Notes: generated from the letters alone by a model not told the origin. A stretch of 5,851 bases of DNA from Desulfobacterales bacterium (GCA_022013615.1 JAKLQB010000725.1:1-5851); one strand, 5' to 3'; counted from the first letter of the stretch, positions 1 to 5,491 are shown. Numbers and translations are program-made.

Positions 1-338
1 CAAAAGCCGTTCCCTTTTGGGATGTCTCTGATCCTCCAGCACAATTTTCCCGCAGTTTAATTACATGAAAATGAAAGGACGCATAGCTCCCACAAGCCTT
101 CCTTGTTCCAGTCACCGTGGAATCAGAGAACTGAAAAGAAATCGCCATCGATTCAGAGAATAAGCAAAATGCAGCCAAGCCAAGGCTCGCAGCCCGCGTT
201 GAAAGTATAACCTTTCCATGTTTCTCCATGGTTCTGCCCTTGACATATGACATTTAGGTTGCAGCCTTGTGTTCGAAGGTAATGAATGTGATTCGGATTA
301 TCCCGCATTTCACCCTGCTAACAAAGCAATTTCTCCTG
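1..338. other. Intergenic region with no confident gene
   Basis: This stretch lies downstream of the TumE-like gene and runs to the window edge. I find no recognisable coding region, tRNA or clear terminator. A 6-bp perfect inverted repeat (CAAAAG at 1-6, CTTTTG at 14-19) is present, but no T-tract follows it. The only ORF of any size is a 51-codon minus-strand frame at 153-308, listed separately with low confidence. On the plus strand a 21-codon frame is open from the window edge to a TGA at 64-66; it is too short to judge. Confidence 0.5.
153..308 (-). CDS. Doubtful 51-residue small ORF, unknown
   Basis: ATG at 308-306, TGA at 155-153, preceded in frame by TAG at 320-318. The predicted peptide begins MRDNPNHIHYLRTQGC and contains four cysteines (16, 22, 40, 46) and two tryptophans (31, 43). 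It ends in a hydrophobic run (CILLIL). AGGGTG lies only about two bases before the ATG, which is too close for a good ribosome binding site. It follows the TumE-like gene on the same strand by about 30 bp, so it could be a third cistron or a gene remnant, but it may equally be chance. I do not recognise the sequence. The codon composition is not obviously random, which is the only reason for listing it. Confidence 0.18.
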   Translation of the reverse strand: MRDNPNHIHYLRTQGCNLNVICQGQNHGETWKGYTFNAGCEPWLGCILLIL

Positions 339-728
339 TCAAGGTAATTGGACTAATGAACTAATTTCTTCAAGAACACTGGCCAAGTCCGGAGCTGTTG
401 CAGGAGCAACATTATCTTCACTGCCTTGATGTTTATGATGCGGATAGGTTGGAAGGCATAACTTTCTATGATGACCGGTATTATCATAGCGAAAAATTAG
501 CTCTTTTGATGATGATATGTATTGATAGACATACATCAACCTGTCTTCAATGGATTCAACATCGACAAACTCACGCAAATGAAGAATCGAGCCATCCAAC
601 AAATAGAAATCTCCACGAATGAAGCCTTCATATGTGCTCCGTTTGTCAAACATGGTTTTTGATGACTGGATAACGTAACATGAATCAATGATCTTTTGAA
701 CCTGCCGGAAGTATTCCTCAATTCGCAA
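339..728 (-). CDS. TumE-family (DUF6516) toxin-like protein
   Basis: The 129-residue product matches the TumE/DUF6516 family of small predicted toxins. Seen directly: an N-terminal helix, a central beta-rich segment (GDFYLLDGSILHLREFVDVE, residues 39-58), then the family signature RYDN at 80-83 with HH at 86-87, and a second His cluster YPHHKH at 95-100. The C-terminus is helical. Length is typical of the family. The start is TTG at 728-726: no other start is available before the in-frame TGA at 743-741, and GAGGGG lies eight bases upstream as a good Shine-Dalgarno sequence. The gene overlaps the upstream 96-residue gene by 11 bp, so the two are probably translationally coupled and form a toxin-antitoxin module. 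The family is described as the toxin half of such pairs. The biochemical activity is not visible here, and the toxin role is inferred from family and context. Confidence 0.82.
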   Translation of the reverse strand: MRIEEYFRQVQKIIDSCYVIQSSKTMFDKRSTYEGFIRGDFYLLDGSILHLREFVDVESIEDRLMYVYQYISSSKELIFRYDNTGHHRKLCLPTYPHHKHQGSEDNVAPATAPDLASVLEEISSLVQLP

Positions 729-1008
729 AACGGATACCCCTCAGTGTTTCGGCTTTTTCACGCAATCGCTCCAGCATTCTGTGCTCACCGATCCATTCGG
801 CATAATCCATAGTTTCTTCCATTTCATCATTTTCATATCTGCCAATGAATTCCAGAGTGCTCAGATGGAATCTTTCCTCAAACTTGCGCATATTCTGTTG
901 CGTCCGATTTATTCCAGCCTCCAGCAAACGCAATTCATTTTTCAGCGCTGCCTCCACCAATGGCTTTAGCTGTCGTTCATGATCGGAAATCAACCTTAAT
1001 TCAGCCAT
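718..1008 (-). CDS. Predicted antitoxin partner of the TumE-like protein
   Basis: The 96-residue product is highly charged and almost entirely helical. An N-terminal helix pair (about residues 8-48, with coiled-coil-like spacing around LVEAALKNELRLLEAG) is followed by an acidic segment (ENDEMEETMDYAEW, 59-72) and a C-terminal helix rich in Arg/Glu (MLERLREKAETL). No helix-turn-helix or other DNA-binding motif is evident, unlike the antitoxin of the founding TumE/TumA pair as I recall it. The start ATG at 1008 is preceded by an excellent ribosome binding site, AAGGAGGGA, eight bases away. The stop TGA lies inside the following TumE-like gene. Its role as the antitoxin is inferred from position, size and overlap. 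I recall similar proteins beside DUF6516 genes elsewhere, but no name is known to me. Alternative: a non-neutralising accessory protein. Confidence 0.72.
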   Translation of the reverse strand: MAELRLISDHERQLKPLVEAALKNELRLLEAGINRTQQNMRKFEERFHLSTLEFIGRYENDEMEETMDYAEWIGEHRMLERLREKAETLRGIRFAN

Positions 1009-1016
1009 TTTTTCAG

Positions 1017-1025
1017 TCCCTCCTT
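1017..1025 (-). promoter_or_regulatory. Ribosome binding site of the TA operon
   Basis: AAGGAGGGA on the minus strand, eight bases before the ATG at 1008. It is nearly perfectly complementary to the anti-Shine-Dalgarno sequence. It is the strongest RBS in the window, which fits the usual need for the first gene of a TA operon to be made in excess. Confidence 0.75.
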
Positions 1026-1047
1026 CTTTAGGGATACATATTTTTAC

Positions 1048-1076
1048 ATATTAGCACTGATCATTGAAAAATTGAA
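1048..1076 (-). promoter_or_regulatory. Probable promoter of the TA operon
   Basis: On the minus strand TTCAAT (1076-1071), a 17-bp spacer and TAATAT (1053-1048) form a sigma70-like promoter. The -10 box is preceded by TGC, an extended -10 element, which could compensate for the weak -35 box. The predicted transcription start is about 35 bases before the ATG of the 96-residue gene. The surrounding DNA is AT-rich, so chance matches are easy and this is a moderate call. Confidence 0.4.
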
Positions 1077-1112
1077 TCCATATTGATCTATATCCATCCG
1101 CCTGCCCCATTA

Positions 1113-1131
1113 AATCCCATCCTGCGGGATT
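1113..1131 (-). other. Hairpin upstream of the TA promoter
   Basis: A perfect 6-bp inverted repeat (AATCCC at 1113-1118, GGGATT at 1126-1131) encloses a 7-base loop. It lies between the 35-codon orphan ORF and the TA promoter. On the minus strand only a short TTTAAT follows, so as a terminator it would be weak. It could also be a binding site. Function is not established. Confidence 0.25.
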
Positions 1132-1152
1132 ATTTCAGAGGGGTGTACCAAA

Positions 1153-1260
1153 TCAATCAGGCCCACGTCCACCCTGCATATGATTCTTCAATTCTAAATA
1201 TGGCATAAGCTTCTCACATTCTGCAATACCTTTCGCAATCCAGATCCTTTTTTCCTGCAT
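1153..1260 (-). pseudogene. 35-codon coding-like ORF, possible gene remnant
   Basis: ATG at 1260-1258 to TGA at 1155-1153. The peptide starts MQEKRIWIAKGIAECEKLMP and continues through PYLELKNHMQGG. It reads like genuine protein: a plausible amphipathic helix (IAKGIAECEKLM) and balanced charge. No Shine-Dalgarno sequence precedes the ATG. The frame is open further upstream to a TAG near 1334, through the inverted-repeat block. The pattern ECEKLMPYLELK is loosely like the PYL-x-x-K segment of LAGLIDADG endonuclease-type domains. That similarity is weak and from memory only. Most likely it is the 3' end of a decayed gene, or less likely a small protein gene. Unrecognised with confidence. Confidence 0.25.
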
Positions 1261-1296
1261 CCATACATGTGTTTTATTGTTTTTCTGCTGTTTTTT

Positions 1297-1436
1297 CCCG
1301 ATGTATCGGGATTTCTCTCCGAGCCGTAGGATCTACCTTACGGGCTGGAAGCGGAGCCGGAGGACGCTTCGCTCCAACAATTTTACCCCGTTGAGCCATT
1401 CAACTGGGTTCACAGGCCATTTAACCGGGGCCTCAA
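1297..1436. repeat. 140-bp block of consecutive inverted repeats
   Basis: Four inverted repeats follow one another in a block visibly richer in GC than its flanks. (1) CCCGAT at 1297-1302 and ATCGGG at 1305-1310, perfect, 2-base loop. (2) AGCCGTAGG at 1322-1330 and CCTTACGGGCT at 1336-1346, with two one-base bulges. (3) GAAGCG at 1348-1353 and CGCTTC at 1365-1370, competing with GGAGC 1353-1357 and GCTCC 1371-1375. (4) TTGAGCC at 1391-1397 and GGCCTCAA at 1429-1436, with GGTT/AACC (1407-1410, 1423-1426) nested inside. No T-tract follows on either strand, so these are not simple terminators. This may be a structured RNA, or an intergenic or miniature mobile repeat. A 65-codon plus-strand frame through it looks like a by-product of its composition. 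Confidence 0.45.
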
Positions 1437-1520
1437 TAGTCAATTTTCAATCCCATTTATGCTACCTATGTTAAGTTATTGAATTATTTAAGGGCCTGCT
1501 TTTCACAGATTTTACCCTTC

Positions 1521-1955
1521 CTAAACAATTTTAAACCTTATCCTTAATACCGCATTCTCAAAGCCCACTGACACTACTCGAAATGTACCAATTTCTCTTG
1601 TTGATCTGACATGAGAACCTATACATGGGCAAGCATCATAATCTCCGATTTTAACAATCCGAATATCTTTACCTACATTTTGTGGCAAACGATCAAGATT
1701 ATAATGTTTCTGTGATTCCTCTCTTGTAATATACCCTTCCTTAACCAACATATCGGCCTGGATAACATCATTAACCCGCTTTTCGATTTGGTTAATTTCT
1801 TCTTTAGTCAAGGCACGGTCAAAATGATAATCACACTTTGATTTCTTTTTTTCGATATGGGCACTAAAACTCCGATTACATTTAAACATCCTAATCATTG
1901 TTTGGTTCAGGATATGCTCCGCTGAGTGCATCCGAGGGTCAATTTCTTTTTTCAT
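1521..1955 (-). CDS. alaX: Short AlaX-type alanyl-tRNA editing protein
   Basis: The 144-residue product is a free-standing homologue of the alanyl-tRNA synthetase editing (SAD) domain. It is predicted to hydrolyse mischarged Ser- or Gly-tRNA(Ala) in the cytosol. The zinc-binding signature is complete: HSAEH gives HxxxH (His10, His14), and CPCIGSH gives CxxxH (Cys111, His115), followed by VRSTREIG, the usual continuation. There is no synthetase catalytic domain and no C-terminal extension, so this is the short form. The frame is open to an ATG at 2006, giving 17 more residues (starting MFVWCYPKVK). I prefer the ATG at 1955 because proteins of this family begin a few residues before the first His motif. 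AGGA sits very close to that ATG, so its RBS is poor and the longer start cannot be excluded. It is visibly AT-richer than neighbouring genes. As I recall, the sequence style is closest to the Bacteroidetes-type subfamily, which would fit acquisition by transfer (inference). Confidence 0.85.
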   Translation of the reverse strand: MKKEIDPRMHSAEHILNQTMIRMFKCNRSFSAHIEKKKSKCDYHFDRALTKEEINQIEKRVNDVIQADMLVKEGYITREESQKHYNLDRLPQNVGKDIRIVKIGDYDACPCIGSHVRSTREIGTFRVVSVGFENAVLRIRFKIV

Positions 1956-2006
1956 ATCCTGTTCAATCCCAAATCTTTTAACTTTTGGATAGCACCACAC
2001 AAACAT

Positions 2007-2023
2007 GAGTCCAGAGCAGACTC
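2007..2023 (-). other. Hairpin abutting the alternative AlaX start
   Basis: A perfect 5-bp inverted repeat (GAGTC at 2007-2011, GACTC at 2019-2023) with a 7-base loop lies directly before the ATG at 2006. In the mRNA it would occlude initiation at that ATG, which argues mildly for the downstream start at 1955. There is no T-tract, so it is not a terminator for the upstream gene. Confidence 0.3.
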
Positions 2024-2062
2024 AACCTTTAATGGGGAACCCTTCTTCTCATACTCTTTCCC

Positions 2063-3256
2063 CTAAACTGTAAGATATCCATCAGGGGTCAGGCTGGCTG
2101 CCAACATCACCATATTAATATCCTGATGCTCTGTCCAGCTACTGGCTTCTCTGTTTGTGGCTTCAAGCCAAAAGTTCTCAATTACTTCAATCAACGGGGC
2201 ATATCGCATCACGGTTTCAATCCGCGAATGCAGTGGATGTTTCTTATTGAAAAGGTCTGGATTTTCCTCAATCAATCCCTGCAACTTGTTAACAGCCCGT
2301 AATCCAATAGACAATCCGAGCTCCCGAAATGCAAGACGGTATTGAGCAGGAAGCTTCAAGGGATTGTTTCTTGAGTAAGATTCCAAACCCGGCAGGGAAG
2401 AATCCAATAATATCTCCAGCAGGTCGGCTTGTTCAAAATTTTCGTTAATGATCAATTGCGCCACTCTGCAGGCGTCACATAAAAGACCGCCAAGACCAAG
2501 GGGGTCATCTGTTGCCCAGCTTTTTCCTTCACAAATATTGGCCATGTCGGTAATCTCCGCGTTAAGATCCAGACACGTTGAGCTCTCTGAATCTTTAGCA
2601 GCAGTCGCCTGAAGCTGGTTGTAAGTAATAAATCCGTCGAGAGGATCGTGATGTCCCATGGATTCTACGAGAGGATAGTAGAGGTCTATGCTCATTTTCC
2701 AGTACATGCGTTTCTGACCGTCGGGCGATGGATCATAGATAAACCTGGCATGGGCCGTTTTCGCAAGCTCAATCGCCAATGTATTGTAGATTATATCTCC
2801 AGTGACCCGGCTTACACGATTGAGAGCATGCATCCATTTCGTCAGGTAGTGATAGTACTGCCCATCCCGATCCCATTCCAACTGTTCGTCAAAGGGATCA
2901 GTAGGCCTCCGTTCCTTCATCTCTTTGCCGATCCTCAATCCCCCTTTTGTCGGATGAATTTTACCCCTCTCCTCATCAAGGCCGCTTATCCAACCAGTTC
3001 GGGGGTCGTCTTCACGGTGTCGGCCGAGTATGTTATGAACCTGATCGACGAGGCGCAATGCGAGGTTCTTGTGTTTTTCATCATTCGTTTGACGATAAAG
3101 CTCCAGGAAGTTGCACACGGCAAAAGCGTCGGTCCATAAGTAGCGCCGCGGGCTCTTCGTGGCTGGTGAAAGTCCGGTCTGATTGGCAAATTCAGTCATG
3201 ATTTCCCACACCATAGATCTGGATGCGTTTTGATTCATCATCAGCTTTTTAGGCAT
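2063..3256 (-). CDS. Conserved-looking all-alpha protein, function unknown
   Basis: The 397-residue product has no signal peptide or membrane segment and should be cytosolic. The N-terminal half shows repeated helical hairpins of the kind found in (alpha/alpha)6-barrel proteins. TDAFAVCNFLELYRQTNDEK (42-61) precedes a helix ending near residue 78, and WDRDGQYYHYLTKWMHALNR (128-147) precedes another. Motifs dense in residues typical of a catalytic or binding site include GRHREDDPRTGWISGL (78-93), GLRIGK (106-111), RMYWKMSIDL (183-192) and SMGHHDPLDGF (199-209). These are Asp/Glu/His/Trp-rich, as in six-hairpin glycosidases and N-acylglucosamine 2-epimerase-like folds. That is a fold guess, not a function. 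The stop is TAG at 2065-2063. The start ATG at 3256 lacks a well-placed Shine-Dalgarno sequence (AAGGTG is 17 bases away). Met6, Met7 and Met15 are alternatives, and a TAA in frame at 3280-3278 prevents any further extension. It lies 107 bp before alaX (preferred start) and 117 bp after the radical SAM pseudogene. Confidence 0.75.
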   Translation of the reverse strand: MPKKLMMNQNASRSMVWEIMTEFANQTGLSPATKSPRRYLWTDAFAVCNFLELYRQTNDEKHKNLALRLVDQVHNILGRHREDDPRTGWISGLDEERGKIHPTKGGLRIGKEMKERRPTDPFDEQLEWDRDGQYYHYLTKWMHALNRVSRVTGDIIYNTLAIELAKTAHARFIYDPSPDGQKRMYWKMSIDLYYPLVESMGHHDPLDGFITYNQLQATAAKDSESSTCLDLNAEITDMANICEGKSWATDDPLGLGGLLCDACRVAQLIINENFEQADLLEILLDSSLPGLESYSRNNPLKLPAQYRLAFRELGLSIGLRAVNKLQGLIEENPDLFNKKHPLHSRIETVMRYAPLIEVIENFWLEATNREASSWTEHQDINMVMLAASLTPDGYLTV

Positions 3257-3270
3257 TGGTTCAACGATTT

Positions 3271-3298
3271 TTTCACCTTACACCTCATACCTTATACC
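3271..3298. repeat. Four-copy heptamer tandem repeat
   Basis: On the plus strand TTTCACC, TTACACC, TCATACC and TTATACC follow without gaps (minus strand GGTATAA, GGTATGA, GGTGTAA, GGTGAAA). The copies fit the 7-bp unit T-T/C-N-C/T-ACC. The array ends 14 bp before the ATG of the 397-residue gene, inside its leader, and supplies the GGTG-type sequences that might act as a ribosome binding site. Gain or loss of units would change leader length, but no function is shown. Confidence 0.6.
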
Positions 3299-3373
3299 GG
3301 ATTGGTTACGCCGCAAAAGGAATTCCGCAGACTGGCGCCAGGATTTTGGACTACAGCTATAGCGGGCCGTAAT

Positions 3374-4242
3374 CTAAAAAGCATTGCTGTCAACGTTTGA
3401 AAGTAGATATTTTTGATCTTCTTCTGTGCGGATAAAAACGCCCAGATTCCCCAGCCGTATATTTTTCAGGCCTGCTGCTTTTGCTTTTTGATATGCATTC
3501 ACCATCTCCTTTGCAGTTGGACTCCTGAAGGATTTCATCTTATACTCTGGAAAAAAAGCCAGTATAGTAAAGGGGATAGCAGGATCGGCTGCTTTCAAAG
3601 CCCTTGCAATCGCCCCAAGTTCATCCGCTTCTACAAGGTCTGGGATGTATAATGACAGGACTTCCAGCACGAATCCCCTTTTTAGAATTCCTTCTGGTAG
3701 TTTCAAGATGTGTTCATTGGAACACCCGGTAAGCCACTTATGCGTTTCAGTATCCAAGGCCTTAATGTCGAGCCAGAAGGCGTCCACACCGGATTCTTTG
3801 AGATAATCCAGGTTTTGAGGGCTGAGGCCATAACCATTGGTCTCAATCAGTACCCAGAGTTTTGTCTATGCCTTGATCAGACGTGAACATTCAGCGTAAA
3901 ACTCGGGACAACAGGTAGCATCCCCGCCAGTGAAAGCGACAATTTTCCGTGAAGGGCCAAAGCCCTGGGGACTAAAAAGGATGGATTCCGGCGGCAGGAA
4001 AAGTTGCACCCTGACTGATAAATAAAGAGGTAATTCTCCGGAGGCGAGAGATAAATGGAAGTTATCAACCGGTAGATCTTCTTGTGTTCGTATCGCAGAG
4101 TAGCCCGGCAGGCAGGGACTCTCTTCCCGTTCATCTTTACGAGGCAGCTCCCCGGCTCAAGACCCTGTTCTTTTAATGTACATTTGAAAACGTCCACTTT
4201 ATACCTGCCACAGAAATTTCTCCCTGGGCTCGGAGTAACCAT
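3374..4242 (-). pseudogene. Decayed PflA-like radical SAM gene
   Basis: This is a broken gene for a COG1180-type radical SAM protein related to pyruvate formate-lyase activating enzymes. The N-terminal part (ATG at 4242, MVTPSPGRNFCGRY...) runs in frame to IYQSGCNFSC at residues 74-83. These are the first two cysteines of the CxxxCxxC cluster motif, and the sequence then reads RR. Near 3988 homology jumps to another frame, read as ESILFSPQGFGPSRK and then IVAFTGGD. This frame continues to a TAG at 3868-3866. It resumes as TKLWVLIETNGYG and VDAFWLDIK, then ends at 3374 after the family-typical C-terminus (FTILAFFPEYKM, LKNIRLGNLGVF). The junction therefore looks like an internal out-of-frame deletion that removed the third cluster cysteine and a following segment. 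The nonsense codon came in addition. From memory, intact relatives are several dozen residues longer. Without the third cysteine no 4Fe-4S cluster of the usual kind can form, so it should be inactive. Confidence 0.85.
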
Positions 4243-4245
4243 GAT

Positions 4246-4274
4246 TTGACCGGATCATGGGTACACTATAGAAT
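4246..4274 (+). promoter_or_regulatory. Sigma70-type promoter of amrS
   Basis: TTGACC (4246-4251), a 17-bp spacer and TAGAAT (4269-4274) differ from the consensus -35 and -10 boxes by one base each. The expected transcription start near 4281 gives a leader of about 42 bases before the ATG at 4323. The -35 box begins 4 bp from the start codon of the divergent radical SAM pseudogene. It overlaps an ATGAT/ATCAT inverted repeat (4241-4245, 4254-4258). Confidence 0.65.
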
Positions 4275-4310
4275 AGATAGGTGAGAAAGGAAATACTTGG
4301 TCTTAAAAGT

Positions 4311-4315
4311 AGGTG
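4311..4315 (+). promoter_or_regulatory. Ribosome binding site of amrS
   Basis: AGGTG lies seven bases before the ATG at 4323. It supports that start for the radical SAM gene over any later methionine. Confidence 0.6.
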
Positions 4316-4322
4316 TTAATCC

Positions 4323-5339
4323 ATGCACCATGCTCTCCTTTATCAGCCTTTAGACAATCAAGATGTTCGGTGCCAGGTATGTCAGCGGCGCTGCAGGATT
4401 CCGCAGGGAGACCACGGATACTGCAGGACACGAAAGAATGTGGATGGAGAACTCTATTCTCTGATATACGGTCGCGTATCCTCCATGCGGGTATCGCCAA
4501 TAGAAATCAAGCCCATGTTCCATTTTTATCCCGGAAGCCAATGGCTGTCCATGGGAAGTCTGGGCTGCAATTTCCTTTGCCCGGGTTGCCAGAACTGGGG
4601 AATAGCTCACGCTGATGCAGAAAAGGATCTGAATTCCACCAGTTATGTTTCTCCGCAAGAGGCAGTCAGGCTCGCAATAGAGCAGAACTGTAAAGGCATC
4701 TCCTTTACATACAACGAACCGACACTGTGGCTGGAATATGTCCTGGATTGTGCAAAGATTGCCATGGAGAAAGGCCTGCTTACCAATTTTGTGACCAACG
4801 GATACATTACACCTGACGCTCTGGATCTTATAGGCCCATATCTGGCTGCATATCGTGCGGACTTGAAAGGATTTTCAGATCGCACGTATAAACAAATCGC
4901 AAACGTTCCGGACTTCAGAGGGATCTGTAAAATTATTGAGAGGTCCAAGGTTCACTGGGGCATGCACATTGAAATTGTCACCAACATTATCCCGGAATTC
5001 AATGACAACAAGGCGGAGTTAGAAGATCTGGCAAAATGGATTTGTGCGCATCTGGGTCCAGAAACACCCTGGCATGTGACACAATTTGTCCCTCACTTGA
5101 GGCTTGCACACCTTTCTCTCACTCCAGTTGGTATATTGGAAAAAGCCAGGGAAATTGGACTCGAGGCGGGGCTGAAATACGTCTATATAGGGAATGTCCC
5201 CGGCCATCCGTCTGAAAACACACACTGCCCTGGATGCGGCAAACTTCTTTTGGAACGGTCAAACTTTCATATCCTTCAATATCACTTGAAAGGGTCCTGT
5301 TGCAGGTATTGTGGCCAGGAAATTGAAGGGCATTTTTAA
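4323..5339 (+). CDS. amrS: AmmeMemoRadiSam system radical SAM enzyme
   Basis: The 338-residue product is full length for AmrS, a PflA/PflX-related radical SAM protein. The N-terminal cysteine module is present (C17, C20, C24, C34, in the pattern CxxC...C...GYC). The radical SAM cluster motif is CNFLCPGC (C82, C86, C89), preceded by SMGSLG, followed by QNW. TYNEPT (129-134) and VTNGYI (157-162) match SAM- and substrate-side motifs of the PflA group, and the core barrel continues to about residue 290. A C-terminal zinc-ribbon-like tail has CPGC (302-305) and CRYC (327-330), ending IEGHF as is typical. By family knowledge AmrS acts with an AMMECR1-domain protein and a Memo-like protein. The substrate is not, to my knowledge, settled. 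Neither partner gene is in this window, and AmrS stands alone with its own promoter. The start is fixed by the RBS and by the position of the first cysteine module. Confidence 0.92.
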   Translation: MHHALLYQPLDNQDVRCQVCQRRCRIPQGDHGYCRTRKNVDGELYSLIYGRVSSMRVSPIEIKPMFHFYPGSQWLSMGSLGCNFLCPGCQNWGIAHADAEKDLNSTSYVSPQEAVRLAIEQNCKGISFTYNEPTLWLEYVLDCAKIAMEKGLLTNFVTNGYITPDALDLIGPYLAAYRADLKGFSDRTYKQIANVPDFRGICKIIERSKVHWGMHIEIVTNIIPEFNDNKAELEDLAKWICAHLGPETPWHVTQFVPHLRLAHLSLTPVGILEKAREIGLEAGLKYVYIGNVPGHPSENTHCPGCGKLLLERSNFHILQYHLKGSCCRYCGQEIEGHF

Positions 5340-5343
5340 TTGT

Positions 5344-5379
5344 GAGGACAAAAAGTTGCCTGGTCCTCTTTCCCTTTTT
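5344..5379 (+). terminator. Probable rho-independent terminator of amrS
   Basis: GAGGAC (5344-5349) and GTCCTC (5363-5368) form a perfect 6-bp stem around a 13-base loop, followed by a T-rich tail (TTTCCCTTTTT) five bases after the amrS stop codon. The stem is short and the T-tract is interrupted by CCC, so strength is uncertain, but the position is right. Confidence 0.55.
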
Positions 5380-5472
5380 CTCATTATTTTTTAGGGCATC
5401 CATTTCGGTTAAAAAAAATGCTTTTATGACAAAATAAACGCCCTTATTAAGATTGTTCTTTTATGTTTTCAA

Positions 5473-5491
5473 ATAGTTACCTTGGTCCCCG
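5473..5491 (-). repeat. Imperfect direct repeat, copy 1
   Basis: On the plus strand ATAGTTACCTTGGTCCCCG. It shares ATAGTTA-N-CTTGG and the following C-run with copy 2, 218 bp further on in the same orientation. Such a pair could flank an old insertion or reflect duplicated regulatory sites. Confidence 0.4.

Noticed and set aside
1..66. Plus-strand reading frame from the left edge ending at TGA 64-66
   Set aside because: Only 21 codons with no recognisable motif; cannot be told apart from chance.
240..245. TTGACA as a -35 box on the plus strand
   Set aside because: No acceptable -10 box lies 16-18 bp downstream and no plus-strand gene follows.
1291..1310. CCCGAT/ATCGGG hairpin as a terminator
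   Set aside because: The T-run precedes the hairpin on the plus strand, and becomes an A-run after it on the minus strand. No U-tract follows on either.
1277..1474. 65-residue plus-strand ORF through the inverted-repeat block
   Set aside because: Arg/Ser/Thr-rich low-complexity product, no RBS, and its frame is explained by the composition of the structured block.
2648..3139. 163-residue plus-strand ORF
   Set aside because: Lies antisense entirely within the 397-residue gene, whose frame shows clear protein-like motifs; a shadow frame.
3866..3868. TAG in the radical SAM gene read as pyrrolysine
   Set aside because: The gene also has a frame change and lacks the third cluster cysteine, other genes here end in TAG, and no pyrrolysine machinery is visible. 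Nonsense mutation is simpler.
4313..4658. Alternative ORFs on both strands at the 5' part of amrS
   Set aside because: They overlap the unmistakable AmrS frame, with its cysteine modules and cluster motif, and have no features of their own.
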